This document shows, one piece after another, positions 51,222 to 59,692 of a stretch of DNA of 64,000 bases (positions are counted from its first letter, which is position 1; each line of letters starts with the position of its first letter). The DNA is taken from the NCBI GenBank assembly GCA_938005745.1, contig CALLMM010000019.1, positions 1 through 64,000 of the forward strand, written 5' to 3'. Position numbers and translations under genes: made by a program. The stretch is from an uncultured Chthonomonadales bacterium (GTDB taxonomy: Bacteria; Armatimonadota; Chthonomonadetes; Chthonomonadales; CAJBBX01). The notes under the pieces were generated by a model. It worked only from the letters and a program-made list of their open reading frames with translations. It had not been told where the DNA came from and did no database searches.

Positions 51222-52004
51222 GTGACACTCAACAAAGAGAGAGCGAATCGCATCTGGTCTAACTCCATACGAGTCTCATCCAGCTGCACCTTGACGCCAG
51301 ACCGCGCTTCGTCGCTGGCGCAGATCAATGACGGACTATCCGTGGCGCAGACCTTCCCGGGAAGATACACCGCGCTGCGCCGCGCCCCGCACCGGCTGAT
51401 CTGGCTGGACGCCCCCCACGCCTCTGCCTATAATATAGTCATACGAACCCGGGAGAGAGAGCACTGCCGCTCCAGTGCGCGCCCCGTGTTTGCCGTGCCG
51501 AAGGCATTAAATCTCTCCCCGGACTGTCCCGTATACTGGCGCATGTCCCCGGTCGGTCTCCATGAGGACTATGTGGAGGGATGGTTCTGGATACTGGACG
51601 ATGAGACCCTGGCGCGTCTGGGAGAGGCGGAGGCGACTGTCGCTCGCGTGGATGAGCCGGAGATGAAGGTGATGGTTGCGGCGATCGCCGCGACCGAATT
51701 CGAACTGTATGACGAAGCGATCATGCTTCTGGAGACGCTGAAAGAACAGCAACGAAGAAAAAAAGCTCCCGGAGGAAGGATTGCCCTGATCCTGCGCGCC
51801 CTGATCAGCGTATTCGATGCGATGATCGCGCGAATACCGTCGGACGCCTGCGGCTCCGCCAGCATGTGGGCGCAGTCTCAACGCGCTCTCCATCAGCAAG
51901 AGCTGAGCAGATGGCTTTCCAGCAGTTCGCCGCAGTTTTATACGACCCATTCCAGAAGCGAAGCGGTACCCTCTTCGAACCGAAGAGTGACCCTCGCCAT
52001 GTAA
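51222..52004 (+). CDS. Unknown protein downstream of the sigma factor
   Basis: 260 residues from a GTG at 51222 with GGAAG six bases upstream; an in-frame stop at 51198 bounds it. No family, membrane helix or signal peptide recognised. Residues ~50-105 ('HRLIWLDAPHASAYNIVIRT') read like a fibronectin/Ig-type strand pattern, and residues ~125-180 form an acidic helical segment ('LGEAEATVARVDEPEMK', then 'ALISVFDAMIARI') reminiscent of half a TPR pair. The first ~45 residues and the last ~30 look low in constraint, so a start further downstream or a damaged gene is possible. It might be an unusual regulator of the sigma factor. Confidence 0.55.
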   Translation: MTLNKERANRIWSNSIRVSSSCTLTPDRASSLAQINDGLSVAQTFPGRYTALRRAPHRLIWLDAPHASAYNIVIRTREREHCRSSARPVFAVPKALNLSPDCPVYWRMSPVGLHEDYVEGWFWILDDETLARLGEAEATVARVDEPEMKVMVAAIAATEFELYDEAIMLLETLKEQQRRKKAPGGRIALILRALISVFDAMIARIPSDACGSASMWAQSQRALHQQELSRWLSSSSPQFYTTHSRSEAVPSSNRRVTLAM

Positions 52005-52042
52005 CGAAAGCGGTTTTCAGATGGCATCCTAACCCTGGAGTT

Positions 52043-54028
52043 ATGCAGACTGTGGAGAGTTCCAAACCAAAGACGAAGATCAAGTCGCCAGAAAAACGCG
52101 CCCGCATCGGCGAACGCATCAAGCTGGCGGCTACCAGCAGCGGCTTGACGCTCAAGGAGCTTGCAGAGAAGGCGGACACAACGCCCGCGCTCATCTATCA
52201 GTATGTACGCGGAATAACCAATGTCCCGCTGGCGACGCTGGAAGCCATCGCCCGGGCGACAGGCGTCAGTCTGGAGTTCTTCGATCCCGATAAGGATACG
52301 CGCAGCGCGCTGGCGCTTCCGCAGGATAATTATGCCGGCGTCAACGTGGTCACCCGACAGCAGCAGATCACCTCCGATATGCACCACCTGCGGCAGCTTG
52401 CAGAAGCCTACGAATCGCCCGGACGTAACCTCCCCGGACTACTCTCCGTGTTTCATGAGATGCTGGCGCTGGCGCGCGTCTCCAACGACCGTAATCAGGA
52501 AGCCTATGCGCTCTGGCGCATCGGCGCAGTGCATAACGAGACGGGCGACTATGAGGAGGCGCGCCAGTACCTGATCAAGGCGCACGATCTGTTCAAAACG
52601 ATCGGGATGGAAGAGTATCGGATCATGACAGTCCTCGACCTGGCGCATTCGCTGGCGGAACTGGGCATGGTGGACGCCGCGATCGACTGCAGCCGGGAGG
52701 TCGCCTCCATCGGTCCCAAGGATATGCGCTGGCGCGCGTACATCAATATCGGCGGACTCTACTATCGTCAGCATAACTATGAAGGGGCGCTTAAGGCGTT
52801 TCTGGAGGCGGCGCGCGCGCTGGAAGAGGTAGACGAACAGCAGCGTGACAGTCAGGGGATGCCCTTCCTGATGGCTCATATTGCGGACATCGCCAAAGAG
52901 ACCGGTCACTACGAAGCCGCCCTGGCGCTCTGGAGCCGCAGTCTGGCGCAGGCGACCGAAGAGAAACGCGCCGAGGTCTTTCTGGAATCGCTTCTGAATA
53001 TTGCGCAGTGCTGCCAAATGATGGGGAAGATCAGTGAGGCGCGTCAGAAGCTGGAGCAGGCAATTGTGCTTGCCAGTTTCCTCTTCGACGACCAGAACCG
53101 GTTGAGCGTAGCGCGCGGACTCATGGCGGATGTGATGATCGCGCTGGGGTCGCTGGAACAGGCGAAAGAGAATGCCAAGTCCGCGCTGCGGCTGGCGACG
53201 CGAGTCGGCGGTCCGCGCGGGATGATTCTTGCTTCCCTGGCTCTGGCGGAGACCTGTCTGGCATCCGGACAGTACGATGACGCACTCTCCTATGCGGATG
53301 AGGCGATCCGGGAGGCGCAGCGGTCGCGCAGACCGTTCGATCTGGCGCAGGCGCGCAATGTGCGCGCCCGCATCTGCCTGCAGTTATCTCTGGAGGACGA
53401 TAACGACGGATGGCTGCGGGAGGCGGAGGCGGAGGCGCGGCGCGCGCTGGAGGTGGCGGATCGCGTGGACGCCGCCAGAGAGCAGATTGCCGCGCATCTG
53501 ACGCTGGCGCGCTGCCTGCAGGGACTGCAGATGCCGCAGGAGGCGGAGGCGGAGGCGCAGATCGCGCTGGAGATCGTCAAGAACGGGGCGGTAGGACTGC
53601 CTCGTCTGCTGGGCGAGGAGATTCAAAACGTTCCGCGTCTTTTGAAAGAGGCTCCCATCGAACTGGAGAAGCTCTTCTCCGGCAGAGGGCTGCAGCTTCC
53701 CGGACTGGAGTGGCAGGCGCACTATCTTCAGGGAACCCTGCGGGCGAAGCGCCTGGGACCGGAGGCGGCTTTCGCCGCGATGCGAGACGCCGCGCGCGCG
53801 CTCGGACGCCTGCTGGCGGGGCTGACCGAGGATGATGCGCGCCGCTTCCATAAGCATCATCCGGAGATCTCCGCGCTCTACGAGGACCTGGCGCGATTTG
53901 CATTGACCGAAGCCGATCAGCGCGAAGCGTTCACCCTGCTGCAAAACGCGCGCCTCTTCAGCCGCGCAGAGCTGACCTCCGCAACCGATGGCGCCGCCGC
54001 GCAGGAGCTTCCTCCTCCAGACGCCTGA
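52043..54028 (+). CDS. XRE-type HTH plus TPR-repeat regulator
   Basis: 661 residues from an ATG at 52043, close to GGAG (52036-52039). Residues ~20-80 are an XRE/Cro-type helix-turn-helix: 'GERIKLAATSSGLTLKELAE', 'TTPALIYQYVRGITNVPLAT'. The remaining ~550 residues are TPR repeats ('AYALWRIGAVHNETGDYEEA', 'AYINIGGLYYRQHNYEGALK'), some 10-12 units. The design resembles peptide-responsive XRE/TPR regulators (Rgg/PlcR type, usually ~300 aa) but is about twice as long. Signal and target are unknown. It lies 38 bases after the unknown gene and may be co-transcribed with the sigma factor. Confidence 0.85.
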   Translation: MQTVESSKPKTKIKSPEKRARIGERIKLAATSSGLTLKELAEKADTTPALIYQYVRGITNVPLATLEAIARATGVSLEFFDPDKDTRSALALPQDNYAGVNVVTRQQQITSDMHHLRQLAEAYESPGRNLPGLLSVFHEMLALARVSNDRNQEAYALWRIGAVHNETGDYEEARQYLIKAHDLFKTIGMEEYRIMTVLDLAHSLAELGMVDAAIDCSREVASIGPKDMRWRAYINIGGLYYRQHNYEGALKAFLEAARALEEVDEQQRDSQGMPFLMAHIADIAKETGHYEAALALWSRSLAQATEEKRAEVFLESLLNIAQCCQMMGKISEARQKLEQAIVLASFLFDDQNRLSVARGLMADVMIALGSLEQAKENAKSALRLATRVGGPRGMILASLALAETCLASGQYDDALSYADEAIREAQRSRRPFDLAQARNVRARICLQLSLEDDNDGWLREAEAEARRALEVADRVDAAREQIAAHLTLARCLQGLQMPQEAEAEAQIALEIVKNGAVGLPRLLGEEIQNVPRLLKEAPIELEKLFSGRGLQLPGLEWQAHYLQGTLRAKRLGPEAAFAAMRDAARALGRLLAGLTEDDARRFHKHHPEISALYEDLARFALTEADQREAFTLLQNARLFSRAELTSATDGAAAQELPPPDA

Positions 54029-54057
54029 CAGGAGCCGGTGCAGTCGTTATGGAAAGG

Positions 54058-54102
54058 GAAAGCGCCCATGGGAGAGGTGTGATCGCTCCGCAGGGCGCTT
54101 TC
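54058..54102 (+). terminator. Long-loop hairpin after the XRE/TPR gene
   Basis: GAAAGCGCCC (54058-54067) pairs perfectly with GGGCGCTTTC (54093-54102) across a 25-base loop, 30 bases after the stop. No strong T-run follows (TGTGTGTG), so termination efficiency is unclear. Confidence 0.5.
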
Positions 54103-54158
54103 TGTGTGTGCAGGACTCGGGAAAACGACACGTTTCCCCCGTACTCTATGCGATTATC

Positions 54159-54181
54159 AATATTTAATACGCATAAATATT
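54159..54181. promoter_or_regulatory. AT-rich inverted repeat upstream of rodA
   Basis: AATATTTA (54159-54166) and TAAATATT (54174-54181) form a perfect 8-bp inverted repeat with a 7-base spacer, 37 bases before the rodA ATG in a GC-rich genome. It could be a transcription-factor site or part of the rodA promoter. Confidence 0.45.
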
Positions 54182-54217
54182 CACGTCGGGTTTCCTTTTT
54201 TATGATCTGCTGGCACG

Positions 54218-55315
54218 ATGATTGATGCGCGTCTTCGAAAAAACCTGGATGTTCCGCTGCTGCTGACGACCCTGCTCATTGTCGCGATGGGGATCCTCAC
54301 CATCTACAGCGCATCCCACGCCAGCCCCGGCAGGTTCTATCAGAAACAGGTGGTCTGGTTTTGTCTGGGAATGATCGGTCTGGGGATTGCCGCCTGGCTG
54401 GACTATACCCGTCTGCCCCGCTTCTCCCGCGCGCTCTATATCCTCAATCTGCTTCCGCTGCTGATTGTCCTGAAGTTCGGGGATGAGAGGAAGGGGGCGA
54501 TCCGATGGATTGAGATCGGCGGCTTCCAGTTTCAGCCCTCCGAGTTCTCCAAAATCATTATGATCGTCTGTCTGGCAGTCTTTCTCTCCCGACGTCAGCA
54601 CGAGATACGCCGGTTCTCCACCCTGGCATACTCCTTTCTCTATATCGGCGTGCCGACGATTCTCATCTTCCGCCAGCCCGATCTGGGAACCTCTCTCGTG
54701 CTGGTGGCGATCTGGTTTGGCATGACCTTTATTGCCGGAGCCAATCTCAAGCATCTCGCCGCCTTTCTGCTGGCGGGGCTTCTGCTCTTTTCAGGGATGT
54801 GGCACTTTAACATCCTCAAAGACTACCAGAAGAACCGGCTGTCCGCCTTTTTGAACCCGGAGATTGACCCCAAAGAGACCGGCTATCATGTCCTGCAGTC
54901 CCGCATCGCCATCGGATCCGGCAGGACAACGGGCAAAGGTTTCGGCAACGGAACGCAGGTGCAGGGGAAGTTTATTCCGGAGAACCATACGGACTTCATC
55001 TTCACGGTTGTGGGCGAAGAGGGAGGTTTTGTCGTCTCCACGCTGCTGGTGCTGCTCTACGGCGTCTTCTTTGTGCGGGGAGGACTGATCGCCGCCCATG
55101 CGGAGGATGCGCTGGGACAGCTGATTGCAGCTGGAATAGTGGCGATGTACGCTTTTCACACCATTGTCAATCTGGGCATGACGGTCGGAATCATGCCGGT
55201 TACCGGCGTGCCCCTGCCCCTCTTCTCCTACGGCGGCAGCAGCATGATCCTGAACCTGACGGCGGTCGGTCTGCTGCTCGGGATCGGCATGCGCCGACAT
55301 AAGCTGATGTTCTGA
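54218..55315 (+). CDS. rodA: Rod-shape/elongasome peptidoglycan polymerase RodA (SEDS family)
   Basis: 365 residues, about ten helices, matching RodA/FtsW. SEDS proteins polymerise lipid II into glycan strands with a partner class B PBP. Family signs: 'MGILTIYSASH' in helix 1, 'GAIRWIEIGGFQFQPSEFSK' after helix 3, the 'NPEIDPKETGYHVLQSRIAI' loop with the catalytic Asp region, 'ENHTDFIFTVVGEEGG' and 'PLFSYGGSSMILNLTAVG'. The short length and lack of an FtsW-type extension suggest RodA rather than FtsW. The ATG at 54218 has only a weak SD. No mreB/C/D or pbp2 neighbour is in the window, which is unusual. Confidence 0.95.
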   Translation: MIDARLRKNLDVPLLLTTLLIVAMGILTIYSASHASPGRFYQKQVVWFCLGMIGLGIAAWLDYTRLPRFSRALYILNLLPLLIVLKFGDERKGAIRWIEIGGFQFQPSEFSKIIMIVCLAVFLSRRQHEIRRFSTLAYSFLYIGVPTILIFRQPDLGTSLVLVAIWFGMTFIAGANLKHLAAFLLAGLLLFSGMWHFNILKDYQKNRLSAFLNPEIDPKETGYHVLQSRIAIGSGRTTGKGFGNGTQVQGKFIPENHTDFIFTVVGEEGGFVVSTLLVLLYGVFFVRGGLIAAHAEDALGQLIAAGIVAMYAFHTIVNLGMTVGIMPVTGVPLPLFSYGGSSMILNLTAVGLLLGIGMRRHKLMF

Positions 55316-55448
55316 GTGGCTGACCGTCATCCCGTGCATCCCCCTCGATGTTTGTGCTTGTTCTTCGCGGGCGCATTGTGATAGACTCTCAGTACAGGCG
55401 GCTCTCTTTCCTCATCGCTCCTCGCAGGTTCCAGAAAGGACATCGGCA

Positions 55449-57914
55449 TTGTCGTCAGAACGGCCCGCGCTGAATCGGCTGGAGGTGCTTCGCGCACTCA
55501 GGATTTCCAACTGGGAGGCGGTTGTGGCGACTGTGCACGGAACGCTGACCGGAGGCGCGTTTCAGACCGGTTTTGCGCTCTGGCTCGGGGCAAGCAACTT
55601 CTGGATGGGCGTACTTGCCTCCATTCCCACCTTCGCCGCCCTGGTGCAGCTGGTCTCCTCCTACTTCATCGAGAAGCGCACGGAGCGCAAACGGTTTACC
55701 GCCTGGTTTTCGGTGGTGGCGCGCACGCTCTGGCTGCCTATCCTGCTGATCCCCTTTCTGCTGCCGGAGGAGATACGGTTTACCGCGTTTGTCGCGCTCC
55801 TGCTGCTCTCCAGCGTGCTGTTGAATGTGCCGATTCCGGCGTTTCTCTCCTGGCTGTCGGATCTGGTTCCTCCCGATCATCGCGGACGCTATTTCGCGCG
55901 GCGCAATATGCTGGCGGGGATTGTGGCGATGGTGGTTCCGCTTCCGGCGGCATGGTTTCTCGATCTGGCGGTAGAGCGGAGGCTCTTTCCGGAGTCGGTG
56001 GGGTTTGCCACGCTGTTCGGCGTCGCGGTCGTCTGCGGGATCGTCGGGTTTGTGCTGCTGCTGAAACAGGCGGAGCCTCCCATGAGCCGGGCGGAACCGA
56101 CGGAGGCTCAGGGCGTGCGCGGTGTTCTGGCGTTCTATCGCGCGCCCTTTGCGGAGCCGAACTTCCGCCGCCTGATGGTCTTCAGCGCGGTCTTCGCACT
56201 GGCACAGTTTTTTGCGGCTCCCTTCTATACGGTCTATGCGCTGCAGGTGCTGAAGCTCAGCTACTTCTGGCTGCAGATTTTCGGTGCGCTCTCCAGCCTC
56301 TCCAGTCTGCTCTCGATGCCTCTGTGGGGATATCTGAGCGACAAGTTCGGCAACAAGTCGCTTCAGAAGATCGGCATTGTCGGGGTCGGCGTGCTTCCCT
56401 TCATGTGGGTCTTTACCAGCCCACAGTATCCGGTCGCCTCGCTCCTCATCCTCTGCATCAATAACCTGCTGGGCGGCTTCTTCTGGGCGGGGGTCGGACT
56501 GACGCAGTTCAATCTCCTGATCGCCATCAGTCCCTCTGAGCGGCGGTCGGTCTATGTGGGGGCGATGTCCGCGCTGACCGGCGTGATGGGAGGAGTGGCT
56601 CCCATTGCGGGAGGCGCGATCCTGACCGCCCTGGGCGATATTCGGATTGAGCCGCTGGGCTGGGCGATGGGGGGCTATCAGATCCTTTTTGCCATGAACG
56701 GACTGATGCGTTATCTGTCCCTCCTCTTTCTGCGCGGCGTAACCGACCTGCGCGACACCTCCGCGATAGAGGTAATCACTCAGCTGGGAACGGCGCGTGT
56801 CGGCGCGTGGAGGCAGATGCGGCGTCTGCAGCATGGACAGACCGAGACCGAGCGTAGAGAGGCGGCGCAGGCGCTGCGCGATACGCGAACGGCGCTGGCG
56901 GTGGATGAACTGATCCTGGCGCTGGACGATCCTAGTCTGCATGTTCGCGAGGAGGCGGCGCTGGCGCTGGGGGAGATCGGGGATACGCGCGCGGTAGAGG
57001 CGTTGATCCAGAGGCTGGACGACCCCGCATCCGGCATTACGGATGAAGCCGCGCTCTCTCTGGGGAAGATCGGCGACGAGAGAGCCGTGGAGCCGCTTCT
57101 GCGTCTGTTCAGAACCGGGGAGAAGATGGAGCGGGTTGCGGCTGCCCGCGCGCTGGGGCAGATCGGCAGCCGCGACGCCGTCGGCGCGCTCGTGGAGGCG
57201 ATCGAAGCGGGGAGAATCGCCGAGAGCGACGAGGTGAGGGAGACGGCGGCAGGCGCGCTGGGAGCGATTGGCGACCCGTCGGCGGTTCCCGCGCTCGTGC
57301 GCTGTCTGGAGAACTCTCCGCGCACGCTGAAGCTGACTGCCGTTCGCGCCCTCGGCGAGATCGGCGACCGTCGCGCCGCCGAGCCTCTTCTGAAGATGCT
57401 TGCACAGGAGGAGGATCCCGCGCTGATCTCGCATTTGGCGGTTGCCCTGGCGATGATCGGCGAGGAGAGAGCCGTCCGACCGCTGCTGGAAGCGATGGAT
57501 CGGGTAGAGTCGCCGGTGGCGCGCAAACAGATACTCAATGCGGTCGGCGCGCTGATGGGAGAGGGGGAGATGTTCTACCCGCTGCTTGCGCTGGAGTCCT
57601 ATGCGCGCGATGAGGCGGTTTCGCGTCTGCTGCAGGAGCTGGCGCGCAGGGAGCGGTCGCGCGGGCAGGACAGATTCGGCGCGCTGCGCCGTCAGCGGCA
57701 ATTCGAGCAGGTACGGGAGCAATTCGTTTCGGGAGACTTCTCCGCTGCGACGGTCTTGCTGACCCGGATCGCCTCCGCCGGCGGGCTGCGATCGGAGGAT
57801 TCCGCCGTATCGGAGGTGATCGAGTGGGCGTCGGTTACTTCGCAGCAGCGGGCAGTGCAGCCGGAGGAGTTCCTGCTTGCGCTGTTTGCGGTTCGGAGCC
57901 TGCTGTCAAAATAG
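55449..57914 (+). CDS. MFS transporter fused to HEAT/PBS-lyase repeats
   Basis: 821 residues, TTG start with AAAGGA eight bases upstream. Residues ~25-435 form a 12-helix MFS transporter ('DLVPPDHRGRYFARRNMLAG' is the loop 2-3 motif with basic residues, 'MPLWGYLSDKFGNKSL' the 8-9 loop). Residues ~460-700 are ~31-residue HEAT/PBS-lyase repeats ('VREEAALALGEIGDTRAVEA' and 'DEAALSLGKIGDERAVEPLL'). A helical tail (700-821) is unassigned. HEAT repeats are common as separate proteins; a C-terminal cytoplasmic array on an MFS transporter is rare and may regulate transport or dock a partner. Substrate unknown. Confidence 0.88.
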   Translation: MSSERPALNRLEVLRALRISNWEAVVATVHGTLTGGAFQTGFALWLGASNFWMGVLASIPTFAALVQLVSSYFIEKRTERKRFTAWFSVVARTLWLPILLIPFLLPEEIRFTAFVALLLLSSVLLNVPIPAFLSWLSDLVPPDHRGRYFARRNMLAGIVAMVVPLPAAWFLDLAVERRLFPESVGFATLFGVAVVCGIVGFVLLLKQAEPPMSRAEPTEAQGVRGVLAFYRAPFAEPNFRRLMVFSAVFALAQFFAAPFYTVYALQVLKLSYFWLQIFGALSSLSSLLSMPLWGYLSDKFGNKSLQKIGIVGVGVLPFMWVFTSPQYPVASLLILCINNLLGGFFWAGVGLTQFNLLIAISPSERRSVYVGAMSALTGVMGGVAPIAGGAILTALGDIRIEPLGWAMGGYQILFAMNGLMRYLSLLFLRGVTDLRDTSAIEVITQLGTARVGAWRQMRRLQHGQTETERREAAQALRDTRTALAVDELILALDDPSLHVREEAALALGEIGDTRAVEALIQRLDDPASGITDEAALSLGKIGDERAVEPLLRLFRTGEKMERVAAARALGQIGSRDAVGALVEAIEAGRIAESDEVRETAAGALGAIGDPSAVPALVRCLENSPRTLKLTAVRALGEIGDRRAAEPLLKMLAQEEDPALISHLAVALAMIGEERAVRPLLEAMDRVESPVARKQILNAVGALMGEGEMFYPLLALESYARDEAVSRLLQELARRERSRGQDRFGALRRQRQFEQVREQFVSGDFSAATVLLTRIASAGGLRSEDSAVSEVIEWASVTSQQRAVQPEEFLLALFAVRSLLSK

Positions 57915-57965
57915 AGACGGACCGGCAGACCGGCGATACGGTTCTGACCGGAAGGGAGAGGCACA

Positions 57966-58442
57966 ATGACGGTTCGCGACCTGACGACAGCGGATGCGCC
58001 GGCGCTGCTGGAGTTCTACCGGACGCTCGATCAGGAGGTAACCTGGTACTATCTGCCTTTCGGGGCGGATGTGAGGCAGGAAACGCTGGAGGATCATCTG
58101 CGCGCCGCGGAGACCGGAACGCATATCAGTCTCGGGCTGCTGGACGAGGTGCAGAGGGTTCTCGGGCATGTCTTCCTCTGGAATATCCGGGACGAGAAGC
58201 CGGTGTTCGGGATCGGTCTTCACCAGTCCATTCTGGGGCAGGGATGGGGCAGAAGGCTGGCAGAGACGATCTTCGCGCGCGCCGACGCGCACAGAATTCC
58301 GCTGGTTTCCCTGACCGTCCTGAAAACCAATGTCCGCGCCTGTTCGCTCTACCGCAGTCTCGGATTCGAGACCCGCGGCGTCTGCACGATGCGCTCCACC
58401 GATGACAGCTACTACATGGAGCGCATCGCGCCGGCGCGATAG
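57966..58442 (+). CDS. GNAT-family N-acetyltransferase
   Basis: 158 residues. The acetyl-CoA-binding motif A is 'QSILGQGWGRRLAETIFARA', and the C-terminal 'LKTNVRACSLYRSLGFETRG' is the classic motif B ('N-x-x-A-x-x-LY-x-x-x-GF'). GNAT enzymes acetylate amines of small molecules, ribosomal proteins or antibiotics; no substrate can be named. It lies 51 bases after the MFS-HEAT gene with SD GGGAGAGG, so the two may share a transcript. An antibiotic-modifying role next to an MFS protein is imaginable but not supported by specific residues. Confidence 0.9.
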   Translation: MTVRDLTTADAPALLEFYRTLDQEVTWYYLPFGADVRQETLEDHLRAAETGTHISLGLLDEVQRVLGHVFLWNIRDEKPVFGIGLHQSILGQGWGRRLAETIFARADAHRIPLVSLTVLKTNVRACSLYRSLGFETRGVCTMRSTDDSYYMERIAPAR

Positions 58443-58459
58443 GGGAGTACAGTATCGCG

Positions 58460-59674
58460 CTACCGCTTGCCGGCGATGGCGCGGTTGGTTTCGGTCAGCA
58501 GACGCAGCAGGTTCGGCGTGCGCTCTCGGGATACGGTGTAGGGAGACTGCGTGGGATTCTCCTCATCAAACTCCCACGACCAGATCAGGGCGATCGGCGC
58601 GGCTCCCTCCCGAACCTGTCGCAGAAAGTCCTTCACCCAGTGCGCCTCCAGCTCTTTCCCCGATTCCCATACCTTCTGGGCGAACTCGCCCACCAGCAGC
58701 GGCATCTTCAGTCTGTCGGCGGCTCTGCGCGTCCATGGCAGCATCAGCGAACGGTTATCGTCCTGCGGCAGCCAGGCGGCGTGATCGCGTCCGGGCGGAT
58801 AGAGATGTACGGAGAGGACATCCAGCGGCGGAGGGTTGAAGAAGCGCAGCATCTCGACATACTGCTCATAGCTGTCTTTGGTCCAGTCCATCGGGTAGTT
58901 CAGCGGATCGGGCGCGTTCCGGTTCTTGAGTCGCGCCTGCCGGATATGCCATGCATAGGAGCGCATGTCGCTGTTGCCGGAGGTGACCGGATGGTTCTTA
59001 TCTATTCGCTTGATGAGGGTCGCCATCTGAATCAGAAATGCCCGGATCTGATCGGAGGTCGGGATCTGATTGGCGAGTCGGTCTTTCCACTGTTTGGACA
59101 GGTCGGCTTCCAGATTGTACTCATTGCCGATCTCCCACATCAGTATGCGCGGATCGTTCTTGTATCGCTCCACGATGGTCGTTACATAGGTAACCGCCAG
59201 ATCGTTCGCCAGCGAGCCGGGCGTGAGGAAGTCCACGATATGCTCGTCTTTTCTCCGGTTGCGCTGAACGTGCCAGGGAAGCATGTTGGCGTTGAAGAGC
59301 AGGGAGGGGATCACGTAGATGCCTTCACGGTCCGCCGCCGCCAGCATCCGATCATAGGCGGAGAGCCATCGTTCACGGTCGTTCTCGAAGATGGGAAACA
59401 GTTCCGGTCCCCATGTCGAGCCGAAACAGCGTGCGACGCGAATGCCTACCTCCCGCGCTGTCTTCAGCGAGCGGATCGCCTTCTCATCCTCGCCGCGCAG
59501 GAATCGCTCGAACAGATCGGGAAGGTTCGCGCCCACGTTATGAAAGGGCTTATCGCCGAGGTAGAGGCGGTTTCCGCGTATCTTCAGAAACGGTTTTCCG
59601 CCGGTCTGTTCGCTCTGCGCCAGCGCGATTGTCGCCAGCAGCAGAAGCGTCAGAGTGAGAATGCCCCATCTCAT
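58460..59674 (-). CDS. GH5-like glycoside hydrolase, exported
   Basis: 404 residues with a Sec signal peptide ('TLTLLLLATIALA'). Fold and motifs resemble clan GH-A cellulase/mannanase-type enzymes: the acid/base E185 in 'WEIGNEYN', nucleophile E330 in 'LLVGEFAQ', and 'LDVLSVHLYPP' (the conserved His-Tyr strand). The enzyme would hydrolyse a beta-linked glycan in the periplasm or outside; exact family (GH5 or a related GH-A family) is uncertain. It is encoded 18 bases downstream of the GH171-type gene on the same strand, suggesting joint action on a wall- or biomass-derived sugar chain. Convergent with the GNAT gene. Confidence 0.8.
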   Translation of the reverse strand: MRWGILTLTLLLLATIALAQSEQTGGKPFLKIRGNRLYLGDKPFHNVGANLPDLFERFLRGEDEKAIRSLKTAREVGIRVARCFGSTWGPELFPIFENDRERWLSAYDRMLAAADREGIYVIPSLLFNANMLPWHVQRNRRKDEHIVDFLTPGSLANDLAVTYVTTIVERYKNDPRILMWEIGNEYNLEADLSKQWKDRLANQIPTSDQIRAFLIQMATLIKRIDKNHPVTSGNSDMRSYAWHIRQARLKNRNAPDPLNYPMDWTKDSYEQYVEMLRFFNPPPLDVLSVHLYPPGRDHAAWLPQDDNRSLMLPWTRRAADRLKMPLLVGEFAQKVWESGKELEAHWVKDFLRQVREGAAPIALIWSWEFDEENPTQSPYTVSRERTPNLLRLLTETNRAIAGKR

Positions 59675-59692
59675 GCCAACGGTCTCTCTTTC

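Noticed and set aside
50930..51370. 146-residue minus strand frame in the gap after the sigma factor
   Set aside because: Overlaps the sigma factor antisense, no SD, no family; not convincing as an anti-sigma gene.
55455..57722. 755-residue minus strand open frame opposite the MFS-HEAT gene
   Set aside because: Low-complexity Arg/Gln/His-rich translation with no motif; the + strand shows clear family features.
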